Source: Acidobacteriota bacterium (GTDB lineage: Bacteria; Acidobacteriota; Terriglobia; Acidiferrales; UBA7541). From it: a stretch of 64,000 nucleotides of DNA. This document shows, piece after piece, positions 9,370 through 20,174 of this stretch. Positions within the stretch are counted from its first letter, which is position 1, and each line of letters begins with the position of its first letter. The stretch spans positions 124,001 to 188,000 of the forward strand of contig QHYZ01000046.1 of the NCBI GenBank assembly GCA_003225295.1. Direction: 5' to 3'. The notes under the pieces were generated by a model. The model did not search any database. It was given only the letters and a program-made list of their open reading frames with translations, and was not told where the DNA came from. The translations under genes were made by a program, and so were the position numbers.

Positions 9370-12300
9370 ATGAAGGAACGCGGTCCCATATTCTATGACG
9401 CGGAACGTGTACGCTGGCGCCGCACCCGCCGCGTAATGGAAGTTACCGGCGTCCTGCTAACCCTCTTGCTCGCCTATTTTTTCGTGACTATCGCCGTCAG
9501 CGTGGAATTGCCCGCGGGACTGCTGCCGGACACAAAACCCAAATATCAGGCGCTCAAGTCCAAGAAGAAACCAGGGCCCACGCGGGAAGGCCGGCATCGC
9601 CGCGTGGCCAACATCGGAACTTTGCCGGCGAGTTACGATCCGTTGCGCGCGGCGTTTTTTGTGAGCTGGGATCCCAACAGTCTCGCGTCGCTGAAAAAAC
9701 ACTACAAGGACATTGACCTTCTGATTCCCGAGCAACTGCACGCTGTCTCCGCGGATGGCGCGCTGACGGTCGTGGATTATGAGCACGGGCAGAATACCGT
9801 CAAGGCGTCGCCCGCAGAAGCCATCACCCTGCTGAAGGACGACAAGCTCCACCAGTGGATGAAATCGTTCAATCCCCCGATCGAGCTCCCCATGATGGGT
9901 CTGGTGAACAATTACGACGGCGTGGAGTGGCGCATCAAGGAAATGGCGCAAATGCTTGCGAGCCCCACTGCGCGGCAGAGACTGGTGCGGGACGTTGCTG
10001 AATACGCAGCAGAGTCGCACGAGGCAGGCATCGTCGTCGATCTTGAAGAGGTTCCCGATGCCAGCCAAGCGCACCTCCGCGCACTCATCGGCGCGTTGGC
10101 GCCCGCGCTCCACTCCAAGGGCTTGAAATTAATGATCGCCTTGCCCGCGCGCGACGACTCTTACGACTACGAATATTTTGGCAAGAAGTGCGACGCCATC
10201 GTGCTGATGAATTACGACCAGCACTGGCCGTATTCCCAGCCGGGCCCCATCGCGGCACAGGACTGGTTCGTGGAAAACCTGCGCCAAGTGCGTGAAGTCG
10301 TTCCCGCGCAAAAGATCGTCGTGGGGATTGCCAGCTATGCCTACGACTGGGCTGCCGCGCCGAAAAAAGAGTACGGGGCCGCGGAGGAGTGGAGCATCCA
10401 GGAAGCTTTGCTGCACGCCGAAGAATCGGATGCCGACGTCGAATTCGACGGCGATTCTCTAAATCCTCACTACTCGTATTTCGACGAGCACAACCGCGTG
10501 CATCAGGTGTGGTTGCTCGACGCCGTAACCGCCTACAACGAATTGCGCGCGAGCGAAAGGCTCGGAGTTCAAGGCACAGCGCTGTGGCGGCTGGGGTCAG
10601 CCGATACTTCGCTCTGGCCGATCTGGGACGCGCTACGGGCCGATGATGGGGCTCGCCAAAAACTCGCCGATCTGCCGCCCGGTCCCGATCTAATCCTCGA
10701 AGGCGACGGCGACATCTGGCATATCACGGACACCCCCAAGCACGGCAAGCGCTCGTTCCAATATGACCCCGCCAGCGATCTATTCACCGATGAGTCGTAC
10801 GACGCGATTCCGCTCTCCTATAACATCGATCGCCTGGGCTGGGCGACCAAGAAGATTGCCATCTCCTTCGATGACGGCCCCGATTCACGCTGGACCCCTA
10901 AGATCCTGGACATACTGGAAGAAAAGAAAGCACCAGGCGTGTTCTTTGTCATCGGCGACGAGGCGAATAAAAGGCCGGATATCCTAAGACGCGAATTCGC
11001 CGAGGGTCACGAAATCGGGAATCACACTTTTACGCATCCGAAGTTCGACGAGATTTCACACACGCAAATCCGCTGGGAATTGAATCTGACACAGCGTCTG
11101 ATTGAAAGCACCCTCGGCGTCAAGACCATTCTCTTCCGTCCCCCCTACGGCATCGATCATCAGCCCGAGTATGCAGAGGAAGTGGCGCAGCTTCCCCTGG
11201 CTCAGGAGATGGGTTACTTGATTGTGGGCCAGCGCATCGACCCCGACGATTGGAGCCTGCGCGGTGGCAAGCCCATCCCTGCAAAGGACATTGTCGACAG
11301 CGTTCTGAAGCAAGCAGATAAAGGAAACATCATACTGCTGCATGATGGTGGCGGCGATCGTACCCAGACGGTGATCGCTCTTCCGCAGATCATCGACGCG
11401 TTGCGTGCACGTGGATACCAGCTTGTTTCCGTTTCGGACCTGATTGGAAAAACGCGCGCCGAAGTGATGCTGACGCTCTCCCCCGAAGAGCGCTTCGAGG
11501 CACGCGCCGACGGATTTATCTTCACATTGTACCAGTGGCTTCGTTTCCTCATTGGCACGATCTTCATTCTCGGCATCGTGCTAGTGAGCGGGCGCGCCGT
11601 GATCATCGGCCTGCTCGCGCTGATCGAGAAACTGCGGCCGGACCATTCCGTGATGCCTGATCCTCCGCCGAGCGTAACCGTACTGATCCCGGCGCACAAC
11701 GAAGAGCGCGTCATCGTGCAGACCATCACCTCGGTCCTGCTCGCGGATCTCCAGGACTTGCAGATCATCGTTGTGGACGATGGCTCCACGGACAAAACGG
11801 GCGAGTTGCTGGATACGAACTTTTCGCTTGAGCCGCGCGTCCGCATCATTCATCAGGTGAATCGCGGAAAAGCGGCGGCCCTGAATCAAGCCATGTCCCT
11901 GGCGGATACCGAAATCGTGGTAACCATCGACGCGGACACAGAAATTGAGTCGGATGCTCTCGACAAGCTAATTCGTCACTTTTCGGATCCCCAGGTTGGC
12001 GCGGTCGCCGGCAACGTGAAGGTCGGCAACCGCTCGCGCTGGCTCACGCGCTGGCAAGCGCTTGAGTACATCACCAGCCAGAACATGGAGAAGCGCGCGT
12101 TTGACCTCTTGAATTGCATTACCGTGGTGCCCGGAGCGCTTGGTGCATGGCGCAAAAAAGCCATTGAAGCCGCGGGCGGCATCACCGCGGACACCGTCGC
12201 CGAAGACGCCGATCTGACCATTGCCATCCGCCGCCTCGGTTGGCGCGTCACCTACGACGAAGAGGCCATCGCCTGGACGGAAGCTCCGGAAACAGCCGGG

Positions 12301-12825
12301 CAGCTCATCCGCCAGCGTTTCCGCTGGACCTTCGGCACGTTGCAATCCTTCTGGAAGCACGGGGACACGCTGCTCCGGCCAAAATACGGAACGCTCGGCT
12401 GGATCGCGCTGCCGAATATCTTTGTATTTCAGCTGGTGTTGCCGCTGATTTCGCCGATCATCGACCTCATGTTCTTTGGCTCGCTGCTGCTGTGGGTCCT
12501 GGCACAGTTCCGTGTCACCCGGCTGCCGCAACTGTGGACCACCTCGGATGTGGAAAAATCGGTCCTCTTCTTCCTGGGCTTTTTGCTCATCGACATACTC
12601 ACGTGCATGGTGGCCTTCGCCTTGGAACACAAAGAAGACTGGACGCTGCTAATCCCCGTGTTGTTGCAGCGCTTCTACTACCGCCAGTTGATGTACGTGG
12701 TGCTGTTCCGCTCCGTGAAGGAAGCTGTGAGCGGCCGTCCCGTGGGTTGGCGCGGCGTTGAGTCGGAAGCTCCGCCACAAGCACCCAAAACCCGGCCAAA
12801 ACCCGCCCCGGCTGAGGGAAACTGA
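9370..12825 (+). CDS. Fusion of GH18-like domain, NodB polysaccharide deacetylase and processive GT2
   Basis: A 1,151-residue protein from ATG 9370 (AAAGGTG just upstream; a TTG at 9358 is possible). A signal-anchor helix occupies about residues 26-45. Residues about 75-435 resemble GH18/spore-hydrolase-type glycosidases, with the catalytic-strand pattern GIVVDLEEV near residue 220. Residues about 490-700 are a NodB deacetylase with FDDGPD, HTFTHP, RPPYG and LLHDGG. From about 765 follows a GT2 synthase with DDGSTD, DADTE, EDAD and QRFRW, then four or so membrane helices. These are the activities of PgaB (deacetylase plus hydrolase) and PgaC (polymerase) in one chain. It probably makes, deacetylates and trims an N-acetylhexosamine polymer. 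The polymer itself is inferred. Confidence 0.88.
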   Translation: MKERGPIFYDAERVRWRRTRRVMEVTGVLLTLLLAYFFVTIAVSVELPAGLLPDTKPKYQALKSKKKPGPTREGRHRRVANIGTLPASYDPLRAAFFVSWDPNSLASLKKHYKDIDLLIPEQLHAVSADGALTVVDYEHGQNTVKASPAEAITLLKDDKLHQWMKSFNPPIELPMMGLVNNYDGVEWRIKEMAQMLASPTARQRLVRDVAEYAAESHEAGIVVDLEEVPDASQAHLRALIGALAPALHSKGLKLMIALPARDDSYDYEYFGKKCDAIVLMNYDQHWPYSQPGPIAAQDWFVENLRQVREVVPAQKIVVGIASYAYDWAAAPKKEYGAAEEWSIQEALLHAEESDADVEFDGDSLNPHYSYFDEHNRVHQVWLLDAVTAYNELRASERLGVQGTALWRLGSADTSLWPIWDALRADDGARQKLADLPPGPDLILEGDGDIWHITDTPKHGKRSFQYDPASDLFTDESYDAIPLSYNIDRLGWATKKIAISFDDGPDSRWTPKILDILEEKKAPGVFFVIGDEANKRPDILRREFAEGHEIGNHTFTHPKFDEISHTQIRWELNLTQRLIESTLGVKTILFRPPYGIDHQPEYAEEVAQLPLAQEMGYLIVGQRIDPDDWSLRGGKPIPAKDIVDSVLKQADKGNIILLHDGGGDRTQTVIALPQIIDALRARGYQLVSVSDLIGKTRAEVMLTLSPEERFEARADGFIFTLYQWLRFLIGTIFILGIVLVSGRAVIIGLLALIEKLRPDHSVMPDPPPSVTVLIPAHNEERVIVQTITSVLLADLQDLQIIVVDDGSTDKTGELLDTNFSLEPRVRIIHQVNRGKAAALNQAMSLADTEIVVTIDADTEIESDALDKLIRHFSDPQVGAVAGNVKVGNRSRWLTRWQALEYITSQNMEKRAFDLLNCITVVPGALGAWRKKAIEAAGGITADTVAEDADLTIAIRRLGWRVTYDEEAIAWTEAPETAGQLIRQRFRWTFGTLQSFWKHGDTLLRPKYGTLGWIALPNIFVFQLVLPLISPIIDLMFFGSLLLWVLAQFRVTRLPQLWTTSDVEKSVLFFLGFLLIDILTCMVAFALEHKEDWTLLIPVLLQRFYYRQLMYVVLFRSVKEAVSGRPVGWRGVESEAPPQAPKTRPKPAPAEGN

Positions 12826-12859
12826 GTTTGCTCACGCCCCGGGATGCCGGGCGTCTGAT

Positions 12860-15121
12860 TTGTTGGGTGCCGCACGCTTGTCCTCAAACGTCACACGCCG
12901 GAACTTCCTGAAGACTTCCGCCACGGCCGGCGCCGGCCTGCTCTTGCCCTTCCATATTGCGGGGCATGCTGGCAATTCCAAAAACTCAGGTCCCTTGGCA
13001 ACTGCTCCGTTTTCTCCCAACGCCTGGCTGGAGCTTTCCCCGGACGGCGATATAAAAATCTGGTGCGGCAAATCCGAGCTGGGACAAGGCGTTCGCACGG
13101 CACTCCCGATGATCGTGGCCGAGGAACTTTCCTGCGATTGGCGCCGCGTACGGGTCGCGCAGGCCGATCTGGAGCCGAAGTACGGTGAACAGCTCACGGG
13201 TGGAAGCCTGAGCGTTCGGACTTCCTATCAAAGCCTACGCAAGGCCGGCGCTGCCGCCCGCGAAATGCTGATCTCCGCAGCGGCCGCTGAATGGAACGTG
13301 TCCCGCTCCGAATGTCGCGCGGAATCCAGCTTCGTCACCCACGCACCCACTCAGCGCAAGCTGGGCTTTGAACACCTCCTCGCCGCGGCTTCTGTTCTTC
13401 AGCCTCCAGCCGATCCGCCGTTGAAGAATTCTTCGGACTTTACGCTCATCGGCAAGCCCACACGCCGCACCGACTCACTCGCCAAAGCAACCGGCGCCGC
13501 TAAGTTCGGTCTGGACACGCGGCTTCCGGGAATGCTCATCGCCTCCATGGAACGCAGCCCCGTTTACGGCGGCACGCCGCTCGGTTTCAACGCCGACGAG
13601 GTGAAATCCGCTCCGTACGTCCGCGCTGTTCTTGAAGTGAAGTCTGCTCATCTCACCCATCAATTCGGCGATACCTCCGGTCCCGGCAGCCGCAACTACT
13701 CCTGTGCGGGCGTCGCCGTGGTCGCTGATTCCACCTGGGCCGCCATCGAAGCCCGCAAGCTTCTCAAGGTCGAATGGCACGAACCTCCTTCGGCCTCCGA
13801 AACTTCCGCCCGCCTCAGCGAAAAAATGCTGCGGCTCGCTTCCGAGTCTGGAACCGTTATCCGCAATGACGGCGACTTCGACCAGGCTCATCGAGCCGCT
13901 GCGAACAAAATCGAAGCTGTCTACGAAGTGCCTTTCCTGGCACACGCCACGATGGAACCGGTCAATTGCACCGCCCATGTTCGCGGCGATTCCTGCGAAC
14001 TCTGGGCGCCCACGCAGATCCCCGGAGCAGCCGCCGCATCGGTGGCTAGCGCCCTCGGCATTCCGCGCGAACGCGTCAAAGTGCATGTAACGCTTATCGG
14101 AGGAGGCTTTGGCCGGCGCTTGATTCAGGACTACGCGGTCGAAGCCGCGCTCATTTCGCGCGACGCCGGCGCCCCAGTGCAGGTCGTTTGGACGCGCGAG
14201 GATGACATCCGCCACGATTTCTACCGCCCGGCCGCCTGCCACGTCTTGCAGGCAGGACTGGACGCGCAGGGGCAATTGGTCTCCTGGCGGCACCGCGCAT
14301 CTTCGCCCTCCATCGAAACCTTTTATAACGGCGCTGGCATATCACCGCAAGCTGCGGCGCAGGTCGACTCCCTTGATTTTCCGGCTCACTTCATTCCAAA
14401 TTTCCGGCTCGAATTCACGGTCGCCGAATCAGGCATGCCCCTCGGCTATTGGCGTTCCGTGGATGCCTCTGGCAACCAGTTCGTGCTCTCGAGTTTCTTT
14501 GATGAAGCCGCGCATGCCGCTGCCCGCGATCCCCTTGAATTCCTGCTCGCCGCGTTTGGCCCGGCGCGAAAGATTCCTGTGGGAAATGGAGAGACGCTCG
14601 ATGTCGGCCGCCGCCGTAGGGTCATCGAGCTTGCCGCGGAGAAAGCTGATTGGCCTAAACCGCTGACGGCGGGCCGTGGCCGCGGCATCGCCGCCGCGTT
14701 TGGCTGGGGCAGTTACGTTGCGCAAGTCGCCGAAGTTACCTGTGACGCCAAGAAAGGCGCACTGCGCGTTGATCGCGTCGTTTGTGCCGTGGATTGCGGG
14801 ACGGCCGTGAATCCCCTCGGCGTGAAGGCGCAAATGGAGGGGGCCATCAATTTCGGCTTGGCGCAAGCCCTGAAGAGTGCCATCACCGTGTCTGGCGGGC
14901 GAGTGGAACAAAGCAACTTCCACGACTACGAGGTGCTGCGCATGAGCGATGCCCCGCCCAATATCGAAGTCCACATCGTGGACAGCTCCGAGCCGCCAGG
15001 CGGCTGCGGCGAACCGGGTGTTCCCCCGGCTGCCCCGGCGCTTGCCAATGCCATTTTCGCGGCGACGGGAAAACGCGTGCGGCGGCTGCCGATCCGTGCT
15101 GCCGACCTGGGCTCGGCTTAA
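12860..15121 (+). CDS. Molybdopterin-binding large subunit, IorB-like, copy 1
   Basis: Large subunit of the xanthine oxidase/aldehyde oxidase superfamily, of the isoquinoline 1-oxidoreductase beta (IorB) type, which has no FAD subunit. A Tat leader TRRNFLKTSATAGAG lies near the start. All in-frame starts are TTG; 12860, 12863 or 12878 are plausible, while an upstream TTG at 12758 would overlap the previous gene. Seen motifs are KSELGQGVRTALPM, the molybdopterin-binding GGGFGRR, VDCGTAVNP, and GCGEPG with the presumed catalytic glutamate. The family hydroxylates N-heterocycles or oxidises aldehydes, using water as oxygen source. It is followed by the 2Fe-2S subunit and two further large-subunit paralogs. 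The substrate is unknown. Confidence 0.85.
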   Translation: MLGAARLSSNVTRRNFLKTSATAGAGLLLPFHIAGHAGNSKNSGPLATAPFSPNAWLELSPDGDIKIWCGKSELGQGVRTALPMIVAEELSCDWRRVRVAQADLEPKYGEQLTGGSLSVRTSYQSLRKAGAAAREMLISAAAAEWNVSRSECRAESSFVTHAPTQRKLGFEHLLAAASVLQPPADPPLKNSSDFTLIGKPTRRTDSLAKATGAAKFGLDTRLPGMLIASMERSPVYGGTPLGFNADEVKSAPYVRAVLEVKSAHLTHQFGDTSGPGSRNYSCAGVAVVADSTWAAIEARKLLKVEWHEPPSASETSARLSEKMLRLASESGTVIRNDGDFDQAHRAAANKIEAVYEVPFLAHATMEPVNCTAHVRGDSCELWAPTQIPGAAAASVASALGIPRERVKVHVTLIGGGFGRRLIQDYAVEAALISRDAGAPVQVVWTREDDIRHDFYRPAACHVLQAGLDAQGQLVSWRHRASSPSIETFYNGAGISPQAAAQVDSLDFPAHFIPNFRLEFTVAESGMPLGYWRSVDASGNQFVLSSFFDEAAHAAARDPLEFLLAAFGPARKIPVGNGETLDVGRRRRVIELAAEKADWPKPLTAGRGRGIAAAFGWGSYVAQVAEVTCDAKKGALRVDRVVCAVDCGTAVNPLGVKAQMEGAINFGLAQALKSAITVSGGRVEQSNFHDYEVLRMSDAPPNIEVHIVDSSEPPGGCGEPGVPPAAPALANAIFAATGKRVRRLPIRAADLGSA

Positions 15122-15193
15122 AACGAGGTTCTGCGGATTTTCATCTTGACCGGTAGTTGTTGTAGGATATCGGTCTGCTACAGGGAGGTCCCC

Positions 15194-15673
15194 ATGGCCA
15201 TCAGTTTCACCTTGAACGGCAAAGCACAATCGGTCGACGTCAGCCCGGACATGCCGCTGCTCTGGGTCTTGCGCGACACGCTGAACCTGACCGGCACGAA
15301 GTTTGGGTGCGGCATGGCGCTCTGCGGGGCTTGCACCGTGCACATTAACGGTGAAGCAACGCGCTCCTGCATCACTCCGGTCTCCAGCGTGGCCGGCAAG
15401 AAAATAACTACCATCGAAGGTCTTTCTGCCGATGGCAGCCACCCAGTGCAGCAAGCCTGGATGGAAGAAGACGTTCCGCAGTGCGGCTATTGCCAGTCCG
15501 GACAGATCATGTCCGCAGTGGCGCTGCTTTCCAAGAAACCCAACCCGACCGACTCCGATATCGACGATGCCATGAGCGGCAACATCTGCCGCTGCGGCAC
15601 TTACCAACGCATCCGCAAAGCCATCCACCGCGCCGCATCCATGCAGGCGGGCAAAGCGAAGTCCGCTGCTTAA
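15194..15673 (+). CDS. 2Fe-2S small subunit, IorA-like
   Basis: A 159-residue protein from ATG 15194, with GGGAGG six bases upstream. The N-terminal half is a plant-type 2Fe-2S ferredoxin domain ([13 protein letters not shown], then SC) and the C-terminal half carries the second cluster (CGYCQSGQ and [11 protein letters not shown]). It passes electrons from the molybdenum centre to an acceptor. It has no export signal of its own, as expected if it is carried out in complex with a Tat-targeted large subunit. It is the only small subunit for three large-subunit genes. Confidence 0.93.
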   Translation: MAISFTLNGKAQSVDVSPDMPLLWVLRDTLNLTGTKFGCGMALCGACTVHINGEATRSCITPVSSVAGKKITTIEGLSADGSHPVQQAWMEEDVPQCGYCQSGQIMSAVALLSKKPNPTDSDIDDAMSGNICRCGTYQRIRKAIHRAASMQAGKAKSAA

Positions 15674-15720
15674 GCTATCTTCAGCAACCACGGTTGCCGC
15701 AACACATCGCGAGGTGTCCC

Positions 15721-17937
15721 ATGGCAATAGCTCCAGTTGTAAATCGCCGTGATTTTCTCAAGACGGGCGTCGCCGGAAGTGTGGCGCTAGTCATCGGCTT
15801 CCATCTTTCTCCTCGCGCTTTTGCCGATCAAGCGCAGGAGCAGGAAAAGAAGCCCCCTAACCCCTTCGACGCCTGGGTGCGCATCACGCCCGACAATCGC
15901 GTGACGCTCATTCTCGGCAAATCGGAAATGGGCCAGGGCATCATGACCGCTCTTCCCATGATCCTGGCCGAAGAACTCTGCCTGGATTGGAAACATGTCA
16001 AGATAGAGCAAGCGCCGACCAATCCCAAGCTTTATGACCACGGAACAGGCGGAAGCGGCAGCGTCTCGGGCTCCTGGCTGCCTTTGCGCCGCGCGGGCGC
16101 AGCAGCGCGTGAAATGCTTATTTCTGCCGCAGCGGCCCGCTGGAAGGTGAGTCCTGATACCTGCAAAGCTCAGGACGGAGGCATTCTCCACGGGGCCCGC
16201 AAGAGTTTCCTCACCTATGGCGAACTGGTGTCCGACGCAGCGCAACTCCCGGTGCCGGACTTCAACACCGTCCCGCTCAAGAATTCCAACGATTTCACCA
16301 TCGTTGGCCATGACACGCGGCGTTTTGAAGGCCGCGACAAGGCTACCGGTGCCGCGATCTTCGGCCTCGATTCACGCGTGCCCGGCATGCTCTACGCGGT
16401 CGTCGCCCGCTGTCCCGTTTTCGGCGGAAAACTGAAATTCTTGGACGCCGCAAAAACCAAGGCGGTACCCGGCGTCCGCGACGTCTTTGCCATCGATCCG
16501 GTGGGCCAGGGGGCCTTCACGGCCGGCGGTGTCGCCGTTCTTGCGGATAATTCCTGGGCGGCCATCCAGGGCCGCAAAGCACTTCAGATCACCTGGGATG
16601 AAGGCCCAGCCGCATCGGAATCTTCCGCTTCGCTGCGCCAGCAGTTTCTTGACCACGCCGCCAAGCCGGGCAAGGTCGTTCGCCAGGAGGGCGATGCGGA
16701 CGCCGCCCTCAACAGCTCCGCGAAAAGGGTCGAAGCCCTTTACGAATTTCCCTTCGCGGCTCACGCCACCATGGAGCCGATGAACTGCACCGTGCACATC
16801 CGGCCCGACGGCGCGGAAGCGTGGATACCCACGCAAGCGCCGCAGTGGGCACAAGGCGTCATCGCCGGCGTTTCCAAACTCCCTCCTGAATCCGTGGTTG
16901 TTCACACCACTCTGATGGGTGGCGGCTTCGGTCGGCGCTATCAGGCGGATTTCGTGATGGAAGCAGCGCAAGTGGCCAAGGTTTGCGGCAAGCCGGTCAT
17001 GGTATTTTGGACCCGCGAAGACGATATGCAGCATGGCTTCTATCGCCCCGCTTCTTATCATCATTTCGCTGGCGCGCTTGACGCCAAGGGCCAGCTGGCC
17101 GCTTGGAAACACTTTCAGACTTCTACCTCGATCGAGGCGATGTGGAGTCCGAAGGGCGAAGAAAACCCCGAAAAGTCCGAATTTGCCACCGCGGCGTTCA
17201 TCCCCTATCAAACTCCGAACTATCGTATCGAATACGCGCTCGCGAAGTCGTCGGTGCCGCGCGCCTGGTGGCGCTCCGTCGAGCATTCCACCAGCGGCTT
17301 CGTGGTCGAGTCGTTTGTCGACGAGCTTGCGGCGGCCGCCGGCGCCGATCCGCTGGAATTTCGCCTGCGCCTCATCGGAGAGGATCGCAAAATTCCCGAT
17401 TTCACCAACCCGAAGGAGGGCAAGCCCCTGGACACCGCTCGCCTCAAGGATGTGTTGCGCCTCGCGGCAGAGAAAGCCGGTTGGGGCAAGCCGCTGCCAA
17501 AGGGTGTTTCACGCGGAATCGCCGGATACTATTCCTTTGAAAGCTACACTGCGGCGGTGGTGGAAGCCAGCGTTAAAAACGGCGGTGTGAAAGTGCATCG
17601 CATCGTTTACGCGGTAGATTGCGGCCGGCCCATCAATCCGGAGGGTGTCCGCGCGCAAGTCGAAAGCGCGGCCATTTATGGCCTCTCGGCTGCTTTGCAT
17701 GACGCCATCACCATCAGCGGTGGCCGAGTCGAGCAGTCGAATTTCCACGACTACAAAATGCCGCGAATGAACGAGACTCCGAAAACGGAAGTCTATGTGG
17801 TCATGAGCAAGGAAGAGCCGACCGGCATCGGCGAGCCCGGATTGCCGGTAGTTGCTCCGGCCATGTGCAACGCGATCTTCGCCGCGACCGGGAAGCGCAT
17901 CCGGCGTTTGCCCATCCGATCCGAAGATTTGGTCTAG
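15721..17937 (+). CDS. Molybdopterin-binding large subunit, IorB-like, copy 2
   Basis: Starts at ATG 15721 (GAGGTG about eight bases upstream) and encodes 738 residues. A Tat leader with [11 protein letters not shown] and a hydrophobic region ends near PRAFA. It keeps [33 protein letters not shown] and GIGEPG with the expected catalytic glutamate. It is clearly homologous to the copies before and after it along its whole length, so the three arose by tandem duplication or were assembled from close relatives. It begins 47 bases after the small-subunit stop codon, probably in the same transcript. Confidence 0.9.
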   Translation: MAIAPVVNRRDFLKTGVAGSVALVIGFHLSPRAFADQAQEQEKKPPNPFDAWVRITPDNRVTLILGKSEMGQGIMTALPMILAEELCLDWKHVKIEQAPTNPKLYDHGTGGSGSVSGSWLPLRRAGAAAREMLISAAAARWKVSPDTCKAQDGGILHGARKSFLTYGELVSDAAQLPVPDFNTVPLKNSNDFTIVGHDTRRFEGRDKATGAAIFGLDSRVPGMLYAVVARCPVFGGKLKFLDAAKTKAVPGVRDVFAIDPVGQGAFTAGGVAVLADNSWAAIQGRKALQITWDEGPAASESSASLRQQFLDHAAKPGKVVRQEGDADAALNSSAKRVEALYEFPFAAHATMEPMNCTVHIRPDGAEAWIPTQAPQWAQGVIAGVSKLPPESVVVHTTLMGGGFGRRYQADFVMEAAQVAKVCGKPVMVFWTREDDMQHGFYRPASYHHFAGALDAKGQLAAWKHFQTSTSIEAMWSPKGEENPEKSEFATAAFIPYQTPNYRIEYALAKSSVPRAWWRSVEHSTSGFVVESFVDELAAAAGADPLEFRLRLIGEDRKIPDFTNPKEGKPLDTARLKDVLRLAAEKAGWGKPLPKGVSRGIAGYYSFESYTAAVVEASVKNGGVKVHRIVYAVDCGRPINPEGVRAQVESAAIYGLSAALHDAITISGGRVEQSNFHDYKMPRMNETPKTEVYVVMSKEEPTGIGEPGLPVVAPAMCNAIFAATGKRIRRLPIRSEDLV

Positions 17938-17991
17938 CCCAGTCATCTGTCGGGCCCGGACATTTCGCGATGTTTCCTGAGGGAGGTGGTT

Positions 17992-20142
17992 GTGTCATCA
18001 TCCCACGTGCTGTTGCGCCGCGAATTCCTGAAAAAGAGCGCCAGCGGCGGAACTGCGCTGGTCATCGGTTTTTATCTCCCGGGAAAATTCGAAGCGCCAG
18101 CCGCTGCGCCGCCCGTTGAACCCGCGGCAGTGAACGCCTGGGTGCGCATCGCGCCCGATGACGCGGTCACCCTGGTTATCGACAAGTCCGAGATGGGCCA
18201 GGGGGTCGTCACCTCGCTGGCAATGTTGCTCGCTGAGGAGCTCGAGCTCGACTGGAAGAAGATTAAATTCGAGTTCGCTCCCGCAGCGCCTCAATACTTC
18301 AACCCGCTCTTCGGGCTCCAAGGCACGGGGGGAAGCACCAGCGTTCGTTCGTCTTGGGAACCATTGACGAAAGCGGGCGCTGCCGCTCGCGAAATGCTGA
18401 TCGCCACCGCCGCGAAGCAGTGGTACGTGCAACCCTCGGCGTGCCACGCGGAAAACGGCGCCGTGGTGCACGATGCCACGAGCAAGCGGTTAGGCTACGG
18501 TGTATTGGCCGTGGAAGCATCGAAACTTCCGGTCCCCGCCAATCCGGCGCGGAAAGATCCGAAGGACTACAAGTATATCGGCAAGCCCACCAAACGCCTG
18601 GACACGCCTGCCAAGGTCACCGGCAAAGCCAGCTTTGGCATCGACGTCCGTTTGCCCAACATGCAGTACGCGGTCGTGGCGCGCTGTCCCGTCTTTGGCG
18701 GTAAAGTGAGGAGTGTTGATGATTCGAAAGCCAAAGGCATTCGCGGTGTAAAGCAAGTTCTAGAAATCTCAACCGGCGTTGCCGTGGTCGCGGACAACAC
18801 GTGGTCCGCCATGGAAGGCCGCCGCGCGCTCGAAATCGCCTGGGACGAGGGTTCGAACGCCGCCATTTCCAGCGACGCCATTCGAAAGCTCTATCTTGCC
18901 GCTGCCGAAAAGCCCGGCGCTATCGCACGCCAGGATGGCGACGCCGACGCCGCTCTCGCCGGTGCCGCCAGAAAAGTCGAGGCCGCCTACGAGGTTCCTT
19001 TCCTGGCGCACGCCACCATGGAGCCCATGAATTGCGTCGCGGACGTTCGAACCGATGGCTGCGACATTTATGCCCCGACGCAGTTTCAGACTTTCACTCA
19101 AAACACCAGTCGAAAAATCACCGGGCTGAAGCCGGAACAGGTGCGCGTTTACACCACATACGTTGGCGGCGGCTTCGGACGCCGCGCGGAGCAAGACTTC
19201 ATTGCCGAAGCAGTCGAAATTTCGAAAGCTAGGGGCGCGCCGGTGCTGGTCACCTGGTCTCGCGAAGACGACATGCAGCATGACTTCTACCGGCCGGCGG
19301 CGTACACCACGATCACGGCGGGGCTGGATGCCGACGGGTGGCCGGTGGCATGGAAGAGCCGCGTGGTGAGCCCGTCGATCATGTCGCGGTTCTTTCCTGG
19401 CTCCGTGAAGAATGGTCTCGACAATAGTTCGGTCGAAGGCATCGTTGAGATGAAGTACGGCATTCCGAATTTTCTCTGCGAATACGTTTTGACGGATACG
19501 GGAGTGCCGGTGGGCTTCTGGCGCTCGGTGGGAAATTCGCAGAACGGCTACATAGTGGAAAGCTTTGTCGACGACCTGGCAAAAGCTGGCGGCAAGGACC
19601 CCTTCGAATTCAGGCGGAAACTTCTGGCCAATGCACCGCGCCACCGTGGCGTGCTGGAACTTGCCGCCGAAAAAGCGGGATGGGGAAAGCCGCTGCCCGC
19701 AGGTCGCACGCGCGGCATCGCGGTGGTGGAGTCGTTTGGAAGCTTTGTTGCCGAAGTTGCGGAAGTCAGTGTGAACCGGAGCTCCGGCAAAGTGCGCGTC
19801 CATCGCGTGGTCTGCGCTGTTGACTGCGGCCGCCATGTCAACCCGGACACGGTTGCGGCACAGATGGAAGGCGCGATTGTTTACGGCTTGAGCGCCGCGC
19901 TGAAGGGGCAGATCACCATCAACAAGGGCCGCGTTGAGCAAAGCAATTTTCACGACTATGAATTGTTACGCGTGAACGACATGCCTCAGGTCGAAGTCCA
20001 CATCATGCCGAGCAACGAAGCTCCGGGCGGCGCCGGCGAACCCGGCACTCCGCCGATCGCTCCTGCGGTGTGCAACGCGATTTTCGCCGCCACCGGCAAG
20101 CCAATTCGCCGGTTGCCCATCCGTGCCGAGGATCTGGCATAG
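17992..20142 (+). CDS. Molybdopterin-binding large subunit, IorB-like, copy 3
   Basis: GTG 17992 is preferred over GTG 17986 because GGGAGG occupies 17981-17986. The protein has 716 residues with Tat leader [13 protein letters not shown]. It retains [30 protein letters not shown] and the catalytic GAGEPG. It is slightly shorter than its two paralogs, lacking a loop after the RPAAYTT region. It is probably co-transcribed with the two preceding genes. Whether it shares the single 2Fe-2S subunit or uses one encoded elsewhere cannot be decided here. Confidence 0.9.
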   Translation: MSSSHVLLRREFLKKSASGGTALVIGFYLPGKFEAPAAAPPVEPAAVNAWVRIAPDDAVTLVIDKSEMGQGVVTSLAMLLAEELELDWKKIKFEFAPAAPQYFNPLFGLQGTGGSTSVRSSWEPLTKAGAAAREMLIATAAKQWYVQPSACHAENGAVVHDATSKRLGYGVLAVEASKLPVPANPARKDPKDYKYIGKPTKRLDTPAKVTGKASFGIDVRLPNMQYAVVARCPVFGGKVRSVDDSKAKGIRGVKQVLEISTGVAVVADNTWSAMEGRRALEIAWDEGSNAAISSDAIRKLYLAAAEKPGAIARQDGDADAALAGAARKVEAAYEVPFLAHATMEPMNCVADVRTDGCDIYAPTQFQTFTQNTSRKITGLKPEQVRVYTTYVGGGFGRRAEQDFIAEAVEISKARGAPVLVTWSREDDMQHDFYRPAAYTTITAGLDADGWPVAWKSRVVSPSIMSRFFPGSVKNGLDNSSVEGIVEMKYGIPNFLCEYVLTDTGVPVGFWRSVGNSQNGYIVESFVDDLAKAGGKDPFEFRRKLLANAPRHRGVLELAAEKAGWGKPLPAGRTRGIAVVESFGSFVAEVAEVSVNRSSGKVRVHRVVCAVDCGRHVNPDTVAAQMEGAIVYGLSAALKGQITINKGRVEQSNFHDYELLRVNDMPQVEVHIMPSNEAPGGAGEPGTPPIAPAVCNAIFAATGKPIRRLPIRAEDLA

Positions 20143-20174
20143 CGTTTCGTTCCCGGCCCATTGCAGAATAGCGC

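Noticed and set aside
14429-15727. Minus-strand frame of 432 codons
   Set aside because: Antisense to the IorB copy 1 and the 2Fe-2S subunit genes, which have clear motifs.
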